From: Agrilactobacillus composti DSM 18527 = JCM 14202
GTDB taxonomy: Bacteria; Bacillota; Bacilli; Lactobacillales; Lactobacillaceae
DNA length: 64,000 bases
Assembly (NCBI RefSeq): GCF_001436375.1
Contig: NZ_AZGA01000001.1
Location: 1-64,000, forward strand
Reading direction: 5' to 3'
Position numbers and translations under genes: made by a program. Under the pieces are notes generated by a model. It was given only the letters and a program-made list of their open reading frames with translations, was not told the DNA's origin and searched no databases. Position 1 is the first letter of the stretch. Every line of letters starts with the position of its first letter. Positions 38,268-48,689 of this stretch are shown here, one piece after another.

Positions 38268-39218
38268 TTGAAAGTTATTCATTTACATCATCCCTATGAT
38301 CCAAAAGAAATTGACCCAGAACCAATTGTATTAGCTTTAGGTTTTTTTGATGGGGTTCATCGGGGCCACCAGGCGGTTATTAAGCGCGCTAGAGCGATTG
38401 CGACGGCAAAACAGTTACCCTTGGCCGTGATGACGTTTAATCAGCATCCAGCTATTGTTTTTAAACAAATTGGACCAGATGGCATTGACTACTTATCGCC
38501 GTTAAAACGTAAAATTGAATTAATGCGGGCTAATCAAGTGGATTTATTATATGTTGTGGATTTTACCTCTGAATTTGCCAGTCTCAGCCCCCAAGCTTTT
38601 GTAGCGCAATACATGGTCAACCTTCACGCTCAAATCGTTGTGGCCGGGTTTGATTATACTTATGGTAAAAAAGCGGTGGCCAATATGACGACTTTACCGC
38701 AGTTGAGTCAAGGTAGGTTTGAGACGGTCAGTGTGGCTGAGCAGGATGCGGCGGCAGCCAAAATCAGCTCTAGTCGCATTCGGCAGTTATTGCTACAAGG
38801 GGATGTGGATCAGGCGAATACTTTGTTAGGTTATGTTTATCAAACTGCTGGCTTGGTGGTCCACGGGTTAGCCCGGGGGCGGACTTTAGGTTATCCTACC
38901 GCTAATATTTTGACAGATGACCATCAACAAATTCCCGGCGTTGGTATTTATGCGGTACAAATTCAAGTCAATGGCCGCTGGTATGAAGCGATGGCTTCTG
39001 TAGGCTACAATATTACCTTTGCAGATCAGCATAAACTGACTGTAGAGATCAATATTTTTGATTTTGATACCTTTATTTATGGCGAAAGTGTTCGGATTCG
39101 TTGGTATCATTATTTACGGGGTGAAGTGAAATTTGAAAATGCCCAGGGATTGATCGCACAACTAGGCCAGGATAAGATCAATACACGCCAGTATTTTGAA
39201 GATTTGAGGCGACAATAA
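38268..39218 (+). CDS. ribF: Bifunctional riboflavin kinase/FAD synthetase
   Basis: A 316-residue enzyme that makes FMN then FAD. The N-terminal nucleotidyltransferase domain shows GFFDGVHRGHQ near residue 25, and the SSSRIRQLL segment near 168. The C-terminal flavokinase domain follows with GRTLGYPTANI and VGIYAV. The start is TTG 38268 with TAGGAG upstream. Length is typical. Confidence 0.96.
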   Translation: MKVIHLHHPYDPKEIDPEPIVLALGFFDGVHRGHQAVIKRARAIATAKQLPLAVMTFNQHPAIVFKQIGPDGIDYLSPLKRKIELMRANQVDLLYVVDFTSEFASLSPQAFVAQYMVNLHAQIVVAGFDYTYGKKAVANMTTLPQLSQGRFETVSVAEQDAAAAKISSSRIRQLLLQGDVDQANTLLGYVYQTAGLVVHGLARGRTLGYPTANILTDDHQQIPGVGIYAVQIQVNGRWYEAMASVGYNITFADQHKLTVEINIFDFDTFIYGESVRIRWYHYLRGEVKFENAQGLIAQLGQDKINTRQYFEDLRRQ

Positions 39219-39220
39219 GA

Positions 39221-40363
39221 ATGGCTGCAGCTTATATTCATATTCCTTTTTGCGATTTCATTTGCTATTACTGTGACTTCAATAAGGTGTTTATTGAAGA
39301 TCAGCCAGTTGATGATTATATTCACATGCTACTGCGGGAAATTGCAATGACTATGGCTGAAAATCCCCAAGAAAAAATCGATACGCTATATATTGGTGGG
39401 GGTACGCCTTCAAGTTTAAGCCCGAAGCAATTAGATACGTTGCTCAAAGGTATTCGCGAAATATTGCCCTGGTCTGGCGGTGAATTTACCGTGGAATGTA
39501 ATCCCAACAATATTGTCACACCAGAGCGTTTAACAGTGATGCGCCAATATGGGGTCAATCGACTGAGTATTGGGGTACAATCCTTTAACGATACTGTATT
39601 ACGCCAGATTGGGCGCAAGCATACGGCTCAACAGGCCTTTGATGCGATCGACATGGCTCGCCGTACTGGTTTTTCGAATATCAGTATTGATTTGATCTTT
39701 CGGCTGCCCGGGCAAAGTGAAGCGGATTTTAAACAGACACTTGCGCAAGCAATTGCCCTGGACTTGCCCCACTATGCCACGTATTCGTTGATTTTGGAAA
39801 AGAAAACAATTTTTTATAACATGCAACGGCAAGGGCGGTTGCATTTGCCCAGTGAAGATGCGGAAGCAGATATGTATGAATTGGCTTTAAATACATTTAC
39901 CGACCACGGGTTACCCCAATACGAAATTAGCAATTTTGCTAAACCTGGCTTTGAATCCAAGCACAATTTAATGTATTGGCATAATGAGCACTATTTCGGG
40001 TTTGGAGCAGGCGCTTATGGTTATATTGGCCGGGATCGCTATCATAATAACGGCCCGATCCAGCAGTACCTTGCACCGTTACATGCGCATAAGTTACCTG
40101 TATTTGAGCATCATTTGGTTCCATTTTCAGAACAGGTAGAAGAAGAGATGTTTTTAGGTTTACGCACTAATCAAGGGGTTTCAAAGGCCAATTTTCAAGC
40201 AAAGTATGGTTATTCGATTCGTGATATCTATGGCGATACCCTCGATAAATTGATTCAGCACAAGCTTTTAGAAGATTCAGCCGGTTATTTACGCCTGACC
40301 CACGACGGCCGTTTCTTTGGGAACAACGTATTTGCTGAATTTTTAATTGATGATGAGACCTAA
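39221..40363 (+). CDS. hemW: Radical SAM heme chaperone-type protein HemW
   Basis: A 380-residue radical SAM protein. The iron-sulfur cluster motif CxxxCxxC is at Cys11, Cys15 and Cys18, followed by LYIGGGTPSSL. It lacks the fourth N-terminal features of true HemN coproporphyrinogen dehydrogenase, and the family is regarded as a heme chaperone. Its role in an organism without obvious heme synthesis is unclear; it could deliver imported heme, a link worth noting with the menaquinone genes further on. It begins 2 bases after ribF and precedes hrcA, as in many Firmicutes. Confidence 0.9.
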   Translation: MAAAYIHIPFCDFICYYCDFNKVFIEDQPVDDYIHMLLREIAMTMAENPQEKIDTLYIGGGTPSSLSPKQLDTLLKGIREILPWSGGEFTVECNPNNIVTPERLTVMRQYGVNRLSIGVQSFNDTVLRQIGRKHTAQQAFDAIDMARRTGFSNISIDLIFRLPGQSEADFKQTLAQAIALDLPHYATYSLILEKKTIFYNMQRQGRLHLPSEDAEADMYELALNTFTDHGLPQYEISNFAKPGFESKHNLMYWHNEHYFGFGAGAYGYIGRDRYHNNGPIQQYLAPLHAHKLPVFEHHLVPFSEQVEEEMFLGLRTNQGVSKANFQAKYGYSIRDIYGDTLDKLIQHKLLEDSAGYLRLTHDGRFFGNNVFAEFLIDDET

Positions 40364-40404
40364 TGGGACTTTGGTCGGAATTCAACTTTTTTCTTTGAGT
40401 TTTC

Positions 40405-40433
40405 TTGACAATATCCCGGAGTATTGCTATATT
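40405..40433 (+). promoter_or_regulatory. Strong promoter of hrcA-grpE-dnaK
   Basis: TTGACA (40405-40410), 17-base spacer, TATATT (40428-40433). The CIRCE operator follows immediately. Confidence 0.88.
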
Positions 40434-40443
40434 ATAACTTGTA

Positions 40444-40470
40444 TTAGCACTCTAAGTCTTTAAGTGCTAA
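40444..40470. promoter_or_regulatory. CIRCE operator (HrcA binding site)
   Basis: TTAGCACTC, nine bases, AAGTGCTAA: the CIRCE consensus TTAGCACTC-N9-GAGTGCTAA with one change in the right arm. It overlaps the expected transcription start of hrcA. Confidence 0.95.
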
Positions 40471-40483
40471 AAGAGGTGGTAAG

Positions 40484-41536
40484 ATGCTGACACAAAGACA
40501 GGCACTTATTTTAAAGAATATTATTAGAATTTATACGCAAACTGAACAACCGGTTGGTTCTAAACATTTGATGAATGAGTTGCCAATTCAAGTTAGCTCC
40601 GCCACGATTCGTAACGATATGGCGAAACTTGAAGAAATGGGTTTATTAGATAAGACTCATTCCTCCTCTGGACGGATTCCGTCTATTAGTGGTTATCGTT
40701 ACTATCTTGATCATCTATTAGAACCTAGTGATGTTTCCTCAAATGATCTTGCAATCATTCAACAGACATTTAATCAACAATATCAGATGATTGATGATAT
40801 TGTTGAGCAGTCTGCGACGATTCTTTCAACCCTCACCAGCTATACGGCGATTACCCTAGGGCCAGATGTCCAAGACATCAAATTAGACGGCTTTCGTTTA
40901 GTGGCACTCGGCAATCATCAGGTTATGGCAATTCTAGTAACCAGTGCTGGTACCGTGCAGAATCAAATTTTTCAAGTCCCAGAATCCATTAGCGGTGAAG
41001 ATCTTGAAAAAGCTGTGCGGATCATCAATGATCAATTGGTGGGACAACCTTTGGCTGTTGTGGCTAAACGGATTCAAACTGACGTACCACAAATGTTGAT
41101 GAAGTATGTTTCATCACCAACTGGTTTCTTGGATATTTTTGGTGATGTTTTGAAAAAAGCGGGCTCAGATCATTTTTATGTCGGGGGTCGTTTGAATCTT
41201 TTGGATTTTGCCAATAATGATGTTTCTAGTTTGAAGACATTATATTCATTATTTGAGAAAAATGATGATTTGGCTAATCTGCTCCGCTTGCCTGATTTTG
41301 GGACGGGGGATTCAGATAAAATCATGGTTCGCTTGGGGGATGAATTAACTCCGCACACCCTGCGCAATTATTCTTTGATCACGGCAACCTATGATGTTCA
41401 TAATCATGGCCGTGGCGTAATTGCGTTGCTGGGACCAACGAGCATGCCTTATTCAAGGATTATCGGGCTATTAGATTTGATTCGTGAAGAATTGGCACGA
41501 CGCTTGACAGATTATTATTCTAATTTTGATGATTAA
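40484..41536 (+). CDS. hrcA: Heat-inducible transcription repressor HrcA
   Basis: A 350-residue repressor that binds CIRCE and is kept active by GroEL. The N-terminal winged helix reads [26 protein letters not shown]-like (key parts RQ-LILK and PVGSK) and [18 protein letters not shown], followed by the GAF-like HrcA domain. AGAGGTGG precedes the ATG, and the CIRCE site lies 13 bases further upstream, so the gene controls itself. The stop overlaps an ATG at a TAATG junction with grpE. Confidence 0.97.
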   Translation: MLTQRQALILKNIIRIYTQTEQPVGSKHLMNELPIQVSSATIRNDMAKLEEMGLLDKTHSSSGRIPSISGYRYYLDHLLEPSDVSSNDLAIIQQTFNQQYQMIDDIVEQSATILSTLTSYTAITLGPDVQDIKLDGFRLVALGNHQVMAILVTSAGTVQNQIFQVPESISGEDLEKAVRIINDQLVGQPLAVVAKRIQTDVPQMLMKYVSSPTGFLDIFGDVLKKAGSDHFYVGGRLNLLDFANNDVSSLKTLYSLFEKNDDLANLLRLPDFGTGDSDKIMVRLGDELTPHTLRNYSLITATYDVHNHGRGVIALLGPTSMPYSRIIGLLDLIREELARRLTDYYSNFDD

Positions 41537-41553
41537 TGGGAAGGAGTTTTCAC

Positions 41554-42216
41554 TTGTCAAAGGATAACAAGGTTGAATTTCCATCTGAAAAAGACCTCAA
41601 AAATGGAGATTCCCAAGCAAAGCAACCTCAAAAGAAGGTTCATGATACAACTGCACAGCATGCTGTAACTGACAAAGCAGATCCTAAGTCTGAAACTTTA
41701 GCTGAAACTAAAGCGGATTTAGAGGAAGTGTTACAGACTGATGATGCAAATGTACCAAAATTACAAGCCGAATTAACAGAATTAAAAGAAAAAAATGATC
41801 ATTTAGAAGATCAGTTCTTACGGGCCCAGGCAGAAATTCGCAATATGGCCAATCGCAATAAGAAAGAACAAGAACAATTAGCAAAATATGACGGGCAACG
41901 ACTAGCTAAAGATATTTTACCGGTCCTTGATAATTTGGAACGGGCGTTGGCTGTTGAGGTCAAAGACGACCACGGTCAACAACTTAAAAAAGGTATTGAA
42001 ATGGTTTATACAGCCATGCAAAATGCGCTGAAGGATAATAATATCACTGAGATCAAGGCACAGGGTGAAAAATTTGATCCAACCTTGCATCAAGCGGTGC
42101 AAACAACACCTAAAACCCCAGATCAAGAAAGTGATACAGTTGTTCAAGTCTTGCAGCGGGGTTACCTGTTAAAAGACCGTGTATTAAGACCAGCAATGGT
42201 TGTAGTTGCTCAATAA
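41554..42216 (+). CDS. grpE: Nucleotide exchange factor GrpE
   Basis: A 220-residue cofactor that releases ADP from DnaK. A variable charged N-terminal region (about 1-80) leads to the long dimerising coiled coil (RAQAEIRNMANRNKKEQ) and the beta domain ending LKDRVLRPAMVVVA. The start chosen is TTG 41554, 8 bases after AAGGAG; an ATG at 41536 is in frame but overlaps the ribosome site and the hrcA stop. It is co-transcribed with hrcA and dnaK. Confidence 0.96.
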   Translation: MSKDNKVEFPSEKDLKNGDSQAKQPQKKVHDTTAQHAVTDKADPKSETLAETKADLEEVLQTDDANVPKLQAELTELKEKNDHLEDQFLRAQAEIRNMANRNKKEQEQLAKYDGQRLAKDILPVLDNLERALAVEVKDDHGQQLKKGIEMVYTAMQNALKDNNITEIKAQGEKFDPTLHQAVQTTPKTPDQESDTVVQVLQRGYLLKDRVLRPAMVVVAQ

Positions 42217-42242
42217 TTTTAGAAAAGAAGGTTATTTAAATT

Positions 42243-44111
42243 ATGGGAAAAGTTATTGGTATCGACTTAGGTACAACTAACTCTGCAGTCGCAGTGCTTG
42301 AAGGCGGCGAACCTAAAATCATCACAAACCCTGAAGGGGCTAGAACCACACCATCTGTTGTAGCATTTAAAGATGGCGAAATTCAAGTTGGTGAAGTAGC
42401 TAAGCGTCAAGCTATCACTAATCCGGATACAATTTCATCAATTAAACGGCATATGGGTGAAGCTGGCTATAAAGTTAAAGTTGGCGATAAGGAATACACA
42501 CCCCAAGAAGTTTCAGCTATGATCTTGCAGTACATCAAGAAATTCTCTGAAGATTATTTGGGCGAAGAAGTTACCCAGGCAGTTATTACAGTACCTGCTT
42601 ACTTCAACGATTCCCAACGGCAAGCTACTAAAGATGCCGGTAAAATTGCCGGTTTAAAAGTTGAACGGATCATTAATGAACCAACTGCTTCTGCATTAGC
42701 TTACGGCCTGGATAAGGGTGATGCTGATGAAAAAGTATTGGTTTATGATTTAGGTGGTGGGACGTTTGATGTCTCTATTCTTGAATTAGGCGACGGTGTC
42801 TTCCAAGTACTCTCTACAAATGGGGATACACACTTAGGTGGGGATGACTTCGACCAAAAGATTATCGACTGGTTAGTTGATAACTTTAAGAAAGAAAACA
42901 ACATTGATTTGTCAAAAGATAAAATGGCGTTACAACGGCTAAAAGATGCTGCTGAAAAAGCTAAGAAAGATTTGTCTGGTGTCACAAGTACACAAATCAG
43001 TTTGCCATTTATTTCTGCTGGCGATAATGGGCCATTACACTTGGAAGCAACTTTGACCCGAGCCCAATTTGATCAATTAACAGCTGATTTAGTTGAACGG
43101 ACAAAGGGCCCTGTTGACAATGCCTTAAAAGACGCCAAGTTGACCAATAGTGATATTGATAAAGTTATCTTAAATGGTGGTTCTACGCGGACACCTGCCG
43201 TTCAAGAAGCTGTTAAGAAATGGACTGGTAAAGAACCAGATCATTCCATCAACCCTGATGAAGCCGTTGCCTTGGGTGCTGCCATTCAAGGTGGGGTCAT
43301 CACTGGTGATGTTAAAGATGTTGTTCTGTTGGATGTCACACCATTATCCTTAGGGATTGAAACCATGGGTGGCGTCTTTACAAAACTGATCGATCGCAAT
43401 ACAACTATTCCTACCAGCAAGTCACAAGTATTCTCAACGGCTGCTGATAATCAACCTGCTGTTGATATTCACGTGTTACAAGGTGAACGGCCAATGGCTG
43501 CAGATGATAAAACATTAGGTCGTTTCCAATTAACAGATATTCCGGCTGCCCCAAGAGGTGTGCCACAAATTGAAGTTAAATTTGATATCGATAAAAATGG
43601 GATCGTCAATGTTTCTGCCAAAGATTTAGGCACTAAAAAAGAGCAGAAGATTACGATCAAGAGTTCTTCAGGCTTGTCAGATGATGAAATCGATCGCATG
43701 ATGAAAGAAGCTAAGGAAAACGAAGCTGCTGACTCTAAGCGTAAAGAAGAAGTTGATTTGAAGAATGACGTGGATCAATTACTCTTCACGACCGATAAGA
43801 CCTTAAAAGACGTCAAAGGCAAAGTTTCTGATGACGAAATTAAAAAGGCTGAAGATGCTAAAGCTGAACTTGAAAAGGCTAAAGAAGCCAACAATCTTGA
43901 AGATATGAAGGCTAAACGGGATGCCTTAAACGAAGTTGTTCAAAACTTGACGGTTAAATTATACCAACAAGCTCAAGAAGCCCAAGGTGCCCAAGGCGCT
44001 AATGGCGCTGCCCAAGGTGCAACCGACCAAGGGACTGGTGACCAAGGTAAAAAGGGTGACGATGGTAAGACTGTTGATGGTGATTTCGAAGAAGTTAAAG
44101 ATGACAAATAA
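42243..44111 (+). CDS. dnaK: Molecular chaperone DnaK
   Basis: A 622-residue Hsp70 chaperone. The nucleotide-binding domain opens [14 protein letters not shown] and includes [14 protein letters not shown] and [13 protein letters not shown]; the substrate-binding domain follows from about 360, and the tail is Gln/Gly/Ala-rich, ending in an acidic EEVKDDK. It lacks the insertion seen in Gram-negative DnaK, as usual for Firmicutes. It follows grpE by 26 bases and is closed by a terminator, so dnaJ is a separate unit. Confidence 0.99.
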   Translation: MGKVIGIDLGTTNSAVAVLEGGEPKIITNPEGARTTPSVVAFKDGEIQVGEVAKRQAITNPDTISSIKRHMGEAGYKVKVGDKEYTPQEVSAMILQYIKKFSEDYLGEEVTQAVITVPAYFNDSQRQATKDAGKIAGLKVERIINEPTASALAYGLDKGDADEKVLVYDLGGGTFDVSILELGDGVFQVLSTNGDTHLGGDDFDQKIIDWLVDNFKKENNIDLSKDKMALQRLKDAAEKAKKDLSGVTSTQISLPFISAGDNGPLHLEATLTRAQFDQLTADLVERTKGPVDNALKDAKLTNSDIDKVILNGGSTRTPAVQEAVKKWTGKEPDHSINPDEAVALGAAIQGGVITGDVKDVVLLDVTPLSLGIETMGGVFTKLIDRNTTIPTSKSQVFSTAADNQPAVDIHVLQGERPMAADDKTLGRFQLTDIPAAPRGVPQIEVKFDIDKNGIVNVSAKDLGTKKEQKITIKSSSGLSDDEIDRMMKEAKENEAADSKRKEEVDLKNDVDQLLFTTDKTLKDVKGKVSDDEIKKAEDAKAELEKAKEANNLEDMKAKRDALNEVVQNLTVKLYQQAQEAQGAQGANGAAQGATDQGTGDQGKKGDDGKTVDGDFEEVKDDK

Positions 44112-44136
44112 TCATTAATTAACCTTGCTTGATGCT

Positions 44137-44177
44137 TATGGTCCATCAGCAGATAATCTGCTTTTGGACCATATTTT
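44137..44177 (+). terminator. Intrinsic terminator between dnaK and dnaJ
   Basis: TATGGTCCA (44137-44145) pairs with TGGACCATA (44165-44173); inner AGCAGA pairs with CTGCT; T-run follows. Confidence 0.85.
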
Positions 44178-44190
44178 GTAGTCAAATGGT

Positions 44191-44218
44191 TTTGATTTTT
44201 GACGGTTTATGGTATAGT
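44191..44218 (+). promoter_or_regulatory. Probable promoter of dnaJ
   Basis: TTTGAT (44191-44196), 16-base spacer, TATAGT (44213-44218). No CIRCE-like repeat is seen here. Confidence 0.6.
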
Positions 44219-44255
44219 AATTCAGGTTTACAATGATTCGTTAAGGAGGCAGATC

Positions 44256-45404
44256 ATGGCAGAAAAAAGAGACTACTATGAAGTCCTCGGTGTGTCTCGC
44301 GATGCTAGTGATGATGAAATCAAAAAAGCATTTCGAAAATTATCCAAGAAATACCATCCAGATTTAAATAAAGCACCTGATGCAGAGGCTAAATTTAAAG
44401 AAGTCAATGAAGCTTATGAAGCGTTAAGTGATCCACAAAAACGGGCGGCTTATGACCAATACGGCCATGCTGGCATGGACGGTTTTAATGGTGCTGGCGC
44501 TGGTGCCGGTGCTGGTGGGGCTGGCTTTGGTGATTTTGGCGGCTTTGATGATATTTTCAGTTCATTCTTTGGTGGCGGTTCAGCGCAACGGCAACAGCCC
44601 AATGCACCTCGCCAAGGCAATGATTTACAATATCGCATGGACTTAGACTTTAAAGAAGCCATTTTTGGTAAAACAACAACCATTTCCTATAATCGGGAAG
44701 CAACTTGTGAAACTTGTAATGGTTCTGGTGCAGCCCCAGGAACCAGCCCAGTGACTTGTCATAAGTGTCACGGGACTGGTTATATTGAAGCTGATCGGCG
44801 GACACCCCTTGGGGTTATGCGGACCCGTGAAGTCTGTGATGTTTGTGGTGGGACTGGTAAAGAAATTAAAGAAAAATGCCCAACTTGTCATGGTACTGGG
44901 CACACAGCTCAACGCCACAGTGTCAAAGTTAACGTGCCTGCAGGTGTTGATGATGGCCAACAAATGCGTCTGCAAGGCCAAGGTGAAGCCGGTACTAATG
45001 GCGGCCCTTATGGTGATTTGTATGTTGTCTTTCGGGTAAAGAGCAGTAAAGATTTCAATCGGGAAGGTACAGAAATTTATTCCGATATGCCAATTTCCTT
45101 TGTTCAAGCTGCTTTAGGTGATGAGATCAATGTGGATACCGTTTATGGCCCCGTTAAGTTAAAAATTCCAGCGGGAACGCAAACAGATACCTCATTTAGA
45201 CTGCGGGGCAAAGGTGCACCTAGTTTAAATGGTGGCAATACTGGCGACCAACATGTACGGGTTCATATTGTGACACCAAAGAGTTTAAATAGTAGTCAAA
45301 AAGAAGCATTAGCAGCCTTTATGAAGGCTTCTGGTGAAACAGTCAAACCTCAAGAAGGTGGCCTGTTTAATAAAATTAAAGATTCATTAAAAGGCGACCG
45401 CTGA
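44256..45404 (+). CDS. dnaJ: Chaperone protein DnaJ
   Basis: A 382-residue Hsp40 co-chaperone that stimulates DnaK. The J domain has HPD at 34-36, followed by a Gly/Phe/Ala-rich linker (about 72-125). The zinc-binding region holds four CxxCxGxG repeats: [24 protein letters not shown] and CPTCHGTG. The start is ATG 44256 with AAGGAGG; upstream in-frame sequence covers the promoter. It is separated from dnaK by a terminator and has its own promoter. Confidence 0.98.
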   Translation: MAEKRDYYEVLGVSRDASDDEIKKAFRKLSKKYHPDLNKAPDAEAKFKEVNEAYEALSDPQKRAAYDQYGHAGMDGFNGAGAGAGAGGAGFGDFGGFDDIFSSFFGGGSAQRQQPNAPRQGNDLQYRMDLDFKEAIFGKTTTISYNREATCETCNGSGAAPGTSPVTCHKCHGTGYIEADRRTPLGVMRTREVCDVCGGTGKEIKEKCPTCHGTGHTAQRHSVKVNVPAGVDDGQQMRLQGQGEAGTNGGPYGDLYVVFRVKSSKDFNREGTEIYSDMPISFVQAALGDEINVDTVYGPVKLKIPAGTQTDTSFRLRGKGAPSLNGGNTGDQHVRVHIVTPKSLNSSQKEALAAFMKASGETVKPQEGGLFNKIKDSLKGDR

Positions 45405-45440
45405 TTTTCTAACAACGGTATTCAAACTTTTAATGGCATT

Positions 45441-45487
45441 AAAGGAGGCATCTCAAAACTTCAGTTTTGTAGATGCCTCCTTTTGTA
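45441..45487 (+). terminator. Intrinsic terminator after dnaJ
   Basis: AAAGGAGGCATCT pairs with AGATGCCTCCTTT; the top of the stem is CAAAAC/GTTTTG with a TTCA loop and one bulged base. T-run at the 3' side, A-run at the 5' side. Confidence 0.9.
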
Positions 45488-45492
45488 TGCAA

Positions 45493-45521
45493 TTGTTTTC
45501 AATGATTGGGCTTGGTATAAT
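45493..45521 (+). promoter_or_regulatory. Strong promoter of lepA-galE
   Basis: TTGTTT (45493-45498), 17-base spacer, perfect TATAAT (45516-45521). Confidence 0.75.
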
Positions 45522-45555
45522 TGATAGATAAGTCGAGAAAGTAGGGAACCAAAAA

Positions 45556-47394
45556 ATGGATCGCAATGAAATGATTGAGCACCAAAAAGACATTCGAAAT
45601 TTTTCAATCGTCGCTCATATCGATCATGGTAAATCAACAATTGCCGATCGTATCTTGGAATTGACCGATACGGTGTCTAAACGAGAAATGCAAAATCAAA
45701 TATTAGATGATATGGATTTAGAGCGTGAACGCGGTATCACGATTAAATTGAACGCGGTTCAGCTGCACTATCATGCTAAAGATGGCAAGACCTATGTGTT
45801 TCATTTAATCGATACCCCGGGACATGTGGATTTTTCTTATGAAGTCTCTAGAAGTCTAGCGGCCTGTGAAGGGGCAATTTTAGTTGTTGATGCGGCACAA
45901 GGTGTTGAAGCACAAACGCTAGCGAATGCCTATTTAGCAGTGGATAATGATTTGGAAATTATTCCGGTGATCAACAAAATTGATTTACCTTCTGCTGAGC
46001 CGGATCGGGTGAAAGAAGAAATTGAAGAAATGATTGGCATTGACGCTAGCGATGCTATTTTAGCTAGTGGTAAAGTGGGCATTGGGATTCCTGAACTATT
46101 GGAGCGGATCGTGGCCCAAATACCTGCACCCCAAGGGGATGTAGATGCACCTTTTAAGGCTTTGATTTTTGACTCAGTTTATGATAATTATCGTGGGGTT
46201 GTGTTAAGTATTCGGGTCATGGATGGTTTCGTGAAGGTTGGCGATACTATCGAGCTCATGAATAACCAAAAACGTTTTGAAGTGACTGAAGTCGGGGTGA
46301 TGTCCCCTAAAGCCATTCCCACCCAGCAGTTATCCGCTGGTGACGTAGGTTATTTAACGGCTAGTATTAAGAGTGTTAAAGAAACCCGGGTGGGGGACAC
46401 GTTAACTTTAGCGGATCGCCCGGCAGAAAAAGCCTTACCCGGCTATCGCAAAATCACACCGATGGTTTATTCCGGGATGTATCCCGTGGATAATGCCAAG
46501 TTTAACGACCTGCGTGAGGCTTTGGAGAAACTGCAATTAAATGATGCCGCTTTGGAGTTTGAGCCAGAAACCTCTAAGGCACTGGGTTTTGGTTTTCGTT
46601 GTGGCTTTTTAGGATTGTTACACATGGATGTGGTCCAAGAACGCCTAGAACGTGAATTTAATTTAGATTTGATCATGACGGCCCCCTCAGTTGATTATCA
46701 TCTTGTGCTAACAGATGGCACCGAATCAGTGATTGATAATCCTGCTGAGATGCCGGAAGCATCGAGTATTTCTGAAATTCAAGAACCCTATGTTAAAGCT
46801 TCAATTATGGTCCCTAATGATTATGTGGGCCCGGTCATGGAGTTGTCTCAAAAAAAACGTGGTGAATTTGTGACCATGGATTATTTGGACAAATATCGGG
46901 TCAATGTAGTCTATGATATGCCCCTGTCGGAAATTATTTATGATTTCTTTGATGATCTAAAATCAAACACCAAAGGATATGCTTCTTTGGATTATGAGAT
47001 CGAGGGCTATCGGGCCAGCGATTTAGTTAAAATGGATATTTTGATCAATGGCGAAGCTGTTGATGCCCTGAGTACCATTGTCCATAAAGATTTTGCCTTT
47101 GAAAGAGGCAAGGAAATTGTGGCGGCGCTAAAGACCACAATCCCTAGACAACAATTTGAAATCCCGATTCAAGCAGCAATTGGCAACAAGGTGATTGCCC
47201 GGTCTAATATCAAAGCGTATCGGAAAAATGTGTTGGCTAAATGTTATGGCGGTGATATTTCCCGTAAACGCAAATTATTAGAGAAACAAAAAGCTGGTAA
47301 AAAACGCATGAAGTCTGTTGGGTCGGTGGAAATTCCCCAAGAAGCCTTCATGTCTATTTTACGGACAGATGAAACAGAAAGTCATAAAAATTAG
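45556..47394 (+). CDS. lepA: Elongation factor 4 (LepA)
   Basis: A 612-residue translational GTPase that can back-translocate ribosomes and affects initiation under stress. The G domain contains [20 protein letters not shown] and NKIDLPSA, followed by domains II, III and V and the LepA-specific C-terminal domain ending with the [17 protein letters not shown]-type basic stretch (key part QKAGKKRMK). Length is typical. It is followed 13 bases later by galE, an unusual partner. Confidence 0.98.
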   Translation: MDRNEMIEHQKDIRNFSIVAHIDHGKSTIADRILELTDTVSKREMQNQILDDMDLERERGITIKLNAVQLHYHAKDGKTYVFHLIDTPGHVDFSYEVSRSLAACEGAILVVDAAQGVEAQTLANAYLAVDNDLEIIPVINKIDLPSAEPDRVKEEIEEMIGIDASDAILASGKVGIGIPELLERIVAQIPAPQGDVDAPFKALIFDSVYDNYRGVVLSIRVMDGFVKVGDTIELMNNQKRFEVTEVGVMSPKAIPTQQLSAGDVGYLTASIKSVKETRVGDTLTLADRPAEKALPGYRKITPMVYSGMYPVDNAKFNDLREALEKLQLNDAALEFEPETSKALGFGFRCGFLGLLHMDVVQERLEREFNLDLIMTAPSVDYHLVLTDGTESVIDNPAEMPEASSISEIQEPYVKASIMVPNDYVGPVMELSQKKRGEFVTMDYLDKYRVNVVYDMPLSEIIYDFFDDLKSNTKGYASLDYEIEGYRASDLVKMDILINGEAVDALSTIVHKDFAFERGKEIVAALKTTIPRQQFEIPIQAAIGNKVIARSNIKAYRKNVLAKCYGGDISRKRKLLEKQKAGKKRMKSVGSVEIPQEAFMSILRTDETESHKN

Positions 47395-47407
47395 TGGAGG
47401 TTAATTC

Positions 47408-48400
47408 ATGAGTATTTTAGTACTTGGTGGAGCTGGTTATATCGGCTCACATACGGTGGATCGTTTAATTGAAAAGGGTTATGATGTGGCGGTCATCGAT
47501 AATTTGATCACTGGCCATCGCCTGGCTGTTAATCCCAAGGCCCGGTTTTACCAAGGCGATGTGCGAGACCGTAATTTCTTGGAACAGGTTTTTAACGCTG
47601 AAAAAGTTGACGGGGTCATCCACTTTGCCGCCTTCTCCATCGTCCCTGAATCCATGAGTGACCCCTTGAAATACTTTGACAACAACACGGGTGGTATGAT
47701 CACTTTGCTAGAAGCCATGCATGCTCACAATATTCAGCGGATCGTCTTTTCTTCCACTGCGGCCACTTATGGGGAACCTAAACAGATCCCCATCAAAGAA
47801 ACGGATCCCCAAGTGCCTACTAATCCCTATGGGGAAAGCAAGTTAGCCATGGAGAAAATCATGAAGTGGGCCGATGCAGCCTATGGCATCAAGTTCATTG
47901 CCCTGCGTTACTTTAACGTGGCCGGGGCTAAGGCCGACGGTAGTATCGGCGAAGATCATCATCCTGAGACCCACTTGATCCCCATCATTTTACAAGTGGC
48001 CCAGGGCAAACGGGATAAACTCAAGATCTTTGGCGACGATTATCCCACCAAAGACGGCACCAACGTGCGGGATTATGTCCACGTGGTGGATCTAGCCGAT
48101 GCCCATATTTTAGCTATTCAACGCCTGTTGGACGGGGGCGCTTCTGATGCCTTTAACTTAGGGTCTTCCACGGGCTTTTCTAACAAAGAAATTTTAGAAG
48201 CTGCCCGCAAAGCCACGGGTCAAGCTATTCCGGCGGAAATGGCCCCAAGACGGGCTGGGGATCCCAGTACATTGATCGCCGATTCCACCAAGGCCCGCAA
48301 AATACTGGGCTGGCAACCCCAGTATGATGACGTTGAAAAAATTATCGCCACAGCTTGGACCTGGTTGAACACGCATCCAGATGGTTATGGGGATAAATAA
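47408..48400 (+). CDS. galE: UDP-glucose 4-epimerase
   Basis: A 330-residue short-chain dehydrogenase/reductase-type epimerase that interconverts UDP-glucose and UDP-galactose. The NAD-binding motif GGAGYIGSH is at residues 7-15, catalytic Ser/Thr in SSTAATYG (about 117-124) and Tyr-x3-Lys in NPYGESK (about 139-145). AGTGGAGG precedes the ATG. Codon use is visibly richer in C-ending codons (ATC, GGC, GCC, CCC) than in lepA. It likely supplies UDP-sugars for surface polysaccharides; no Leloir pathway neighbours (galK, galT) are here. Confidence 0.94.
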   Translation: MSILVLGGAGYIGSHTVDRLIEKGYDVAVIDNLITGHRLAVNPKARFYQGDVRDRNFLEQVFNAEKVDGVIHFAAFSIVPESMSDPLKYFDNNTGGMITLLEAMHAHNIQRIVFSSTAATYGEPKQIPIKETDPQVPTNPYGESKLAMEKIMKWADAAYGIKFIALRYFNVAGAKADGSIGEDHHPETHLIPIILQVAQGKRDKLKIFGDDYPTKDGTNVRDYVHVVDLADAHILAIQRLLDGGASDAFNLGSSTGFSNKEILEAARKATGQAIPAEMAPRRAGDPSTLIADSTKARKILGWQPQYDDVEKIIATAWTWLNTHPDGYGDK

Positions 48401-48414
48401 AGTCAATAAAAATT

Positions 48415-48469
48415 AATGGCTGATTGTCATTGAACATTTGAACGTTCAATGACAATCAGCCATTTTTAT
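48415..48469 (+). terminator. Long intrinsic terminator after galE
   Basis: A perfect stem of about 20 base pairs, AATGGCTGATTG...CAATCAGCCATT (48415-48464), followed by T-rich sequence. Confidence 0.92.
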
Positions 48470-48560
48470 TTTTGGCGATGATGATCAGCGGATTCAAAGG
48501 GTGGGGAATTGTGCTTAGGAATAATTAAATTAAAATAAAGAAAAATGATTGTGATAAAAA

Positions 48561-48589
48561 GCACTATTTAGTCACTGGGCAAATAGTGC
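48561..48589 (-). terminator. Distal terminator of the GT2 gene
   Basis: GCACTATTT (48561-48569) and AAATAGTGC (48581-48589), with TTTTT following on the minus strand. It is the second of two tandem minus-strand stems downstream of the glycosyltransferase. Apart from these three hairpins nothing else is seen in 48401-48689. Confidence 0.75.
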
Positions 48590-48610
48590 GCTGGCATAGG
48601 ATACAAAAAA

Positions 48611-48669
48611 ACATCATCAATAAGCGCCTAAGTCATAGTTTGTTGTCATGACCAGCGTGATGATGATGT
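48611..48669 (-). terminator. Proximal terminator of the GT2 gene
   Basis: ACATCATCA (48611-48619) and TGATGATGT (48661-48669), with an inner GTCAT/ATGAC pairing and a long T-run on the minus strand. Confidence 0.75.
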
Positions 48670-48689
48670 CTCTTTTGAATTAGCCGTGA

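Noticed and set aside
44643-45107. 154-codon reverse frame within dnaJ
   Set aside because: It lies wholly opposite the zinc-finger region of dnaJ and reads as Thr/Phe-rich noise; shadow of a real gene.
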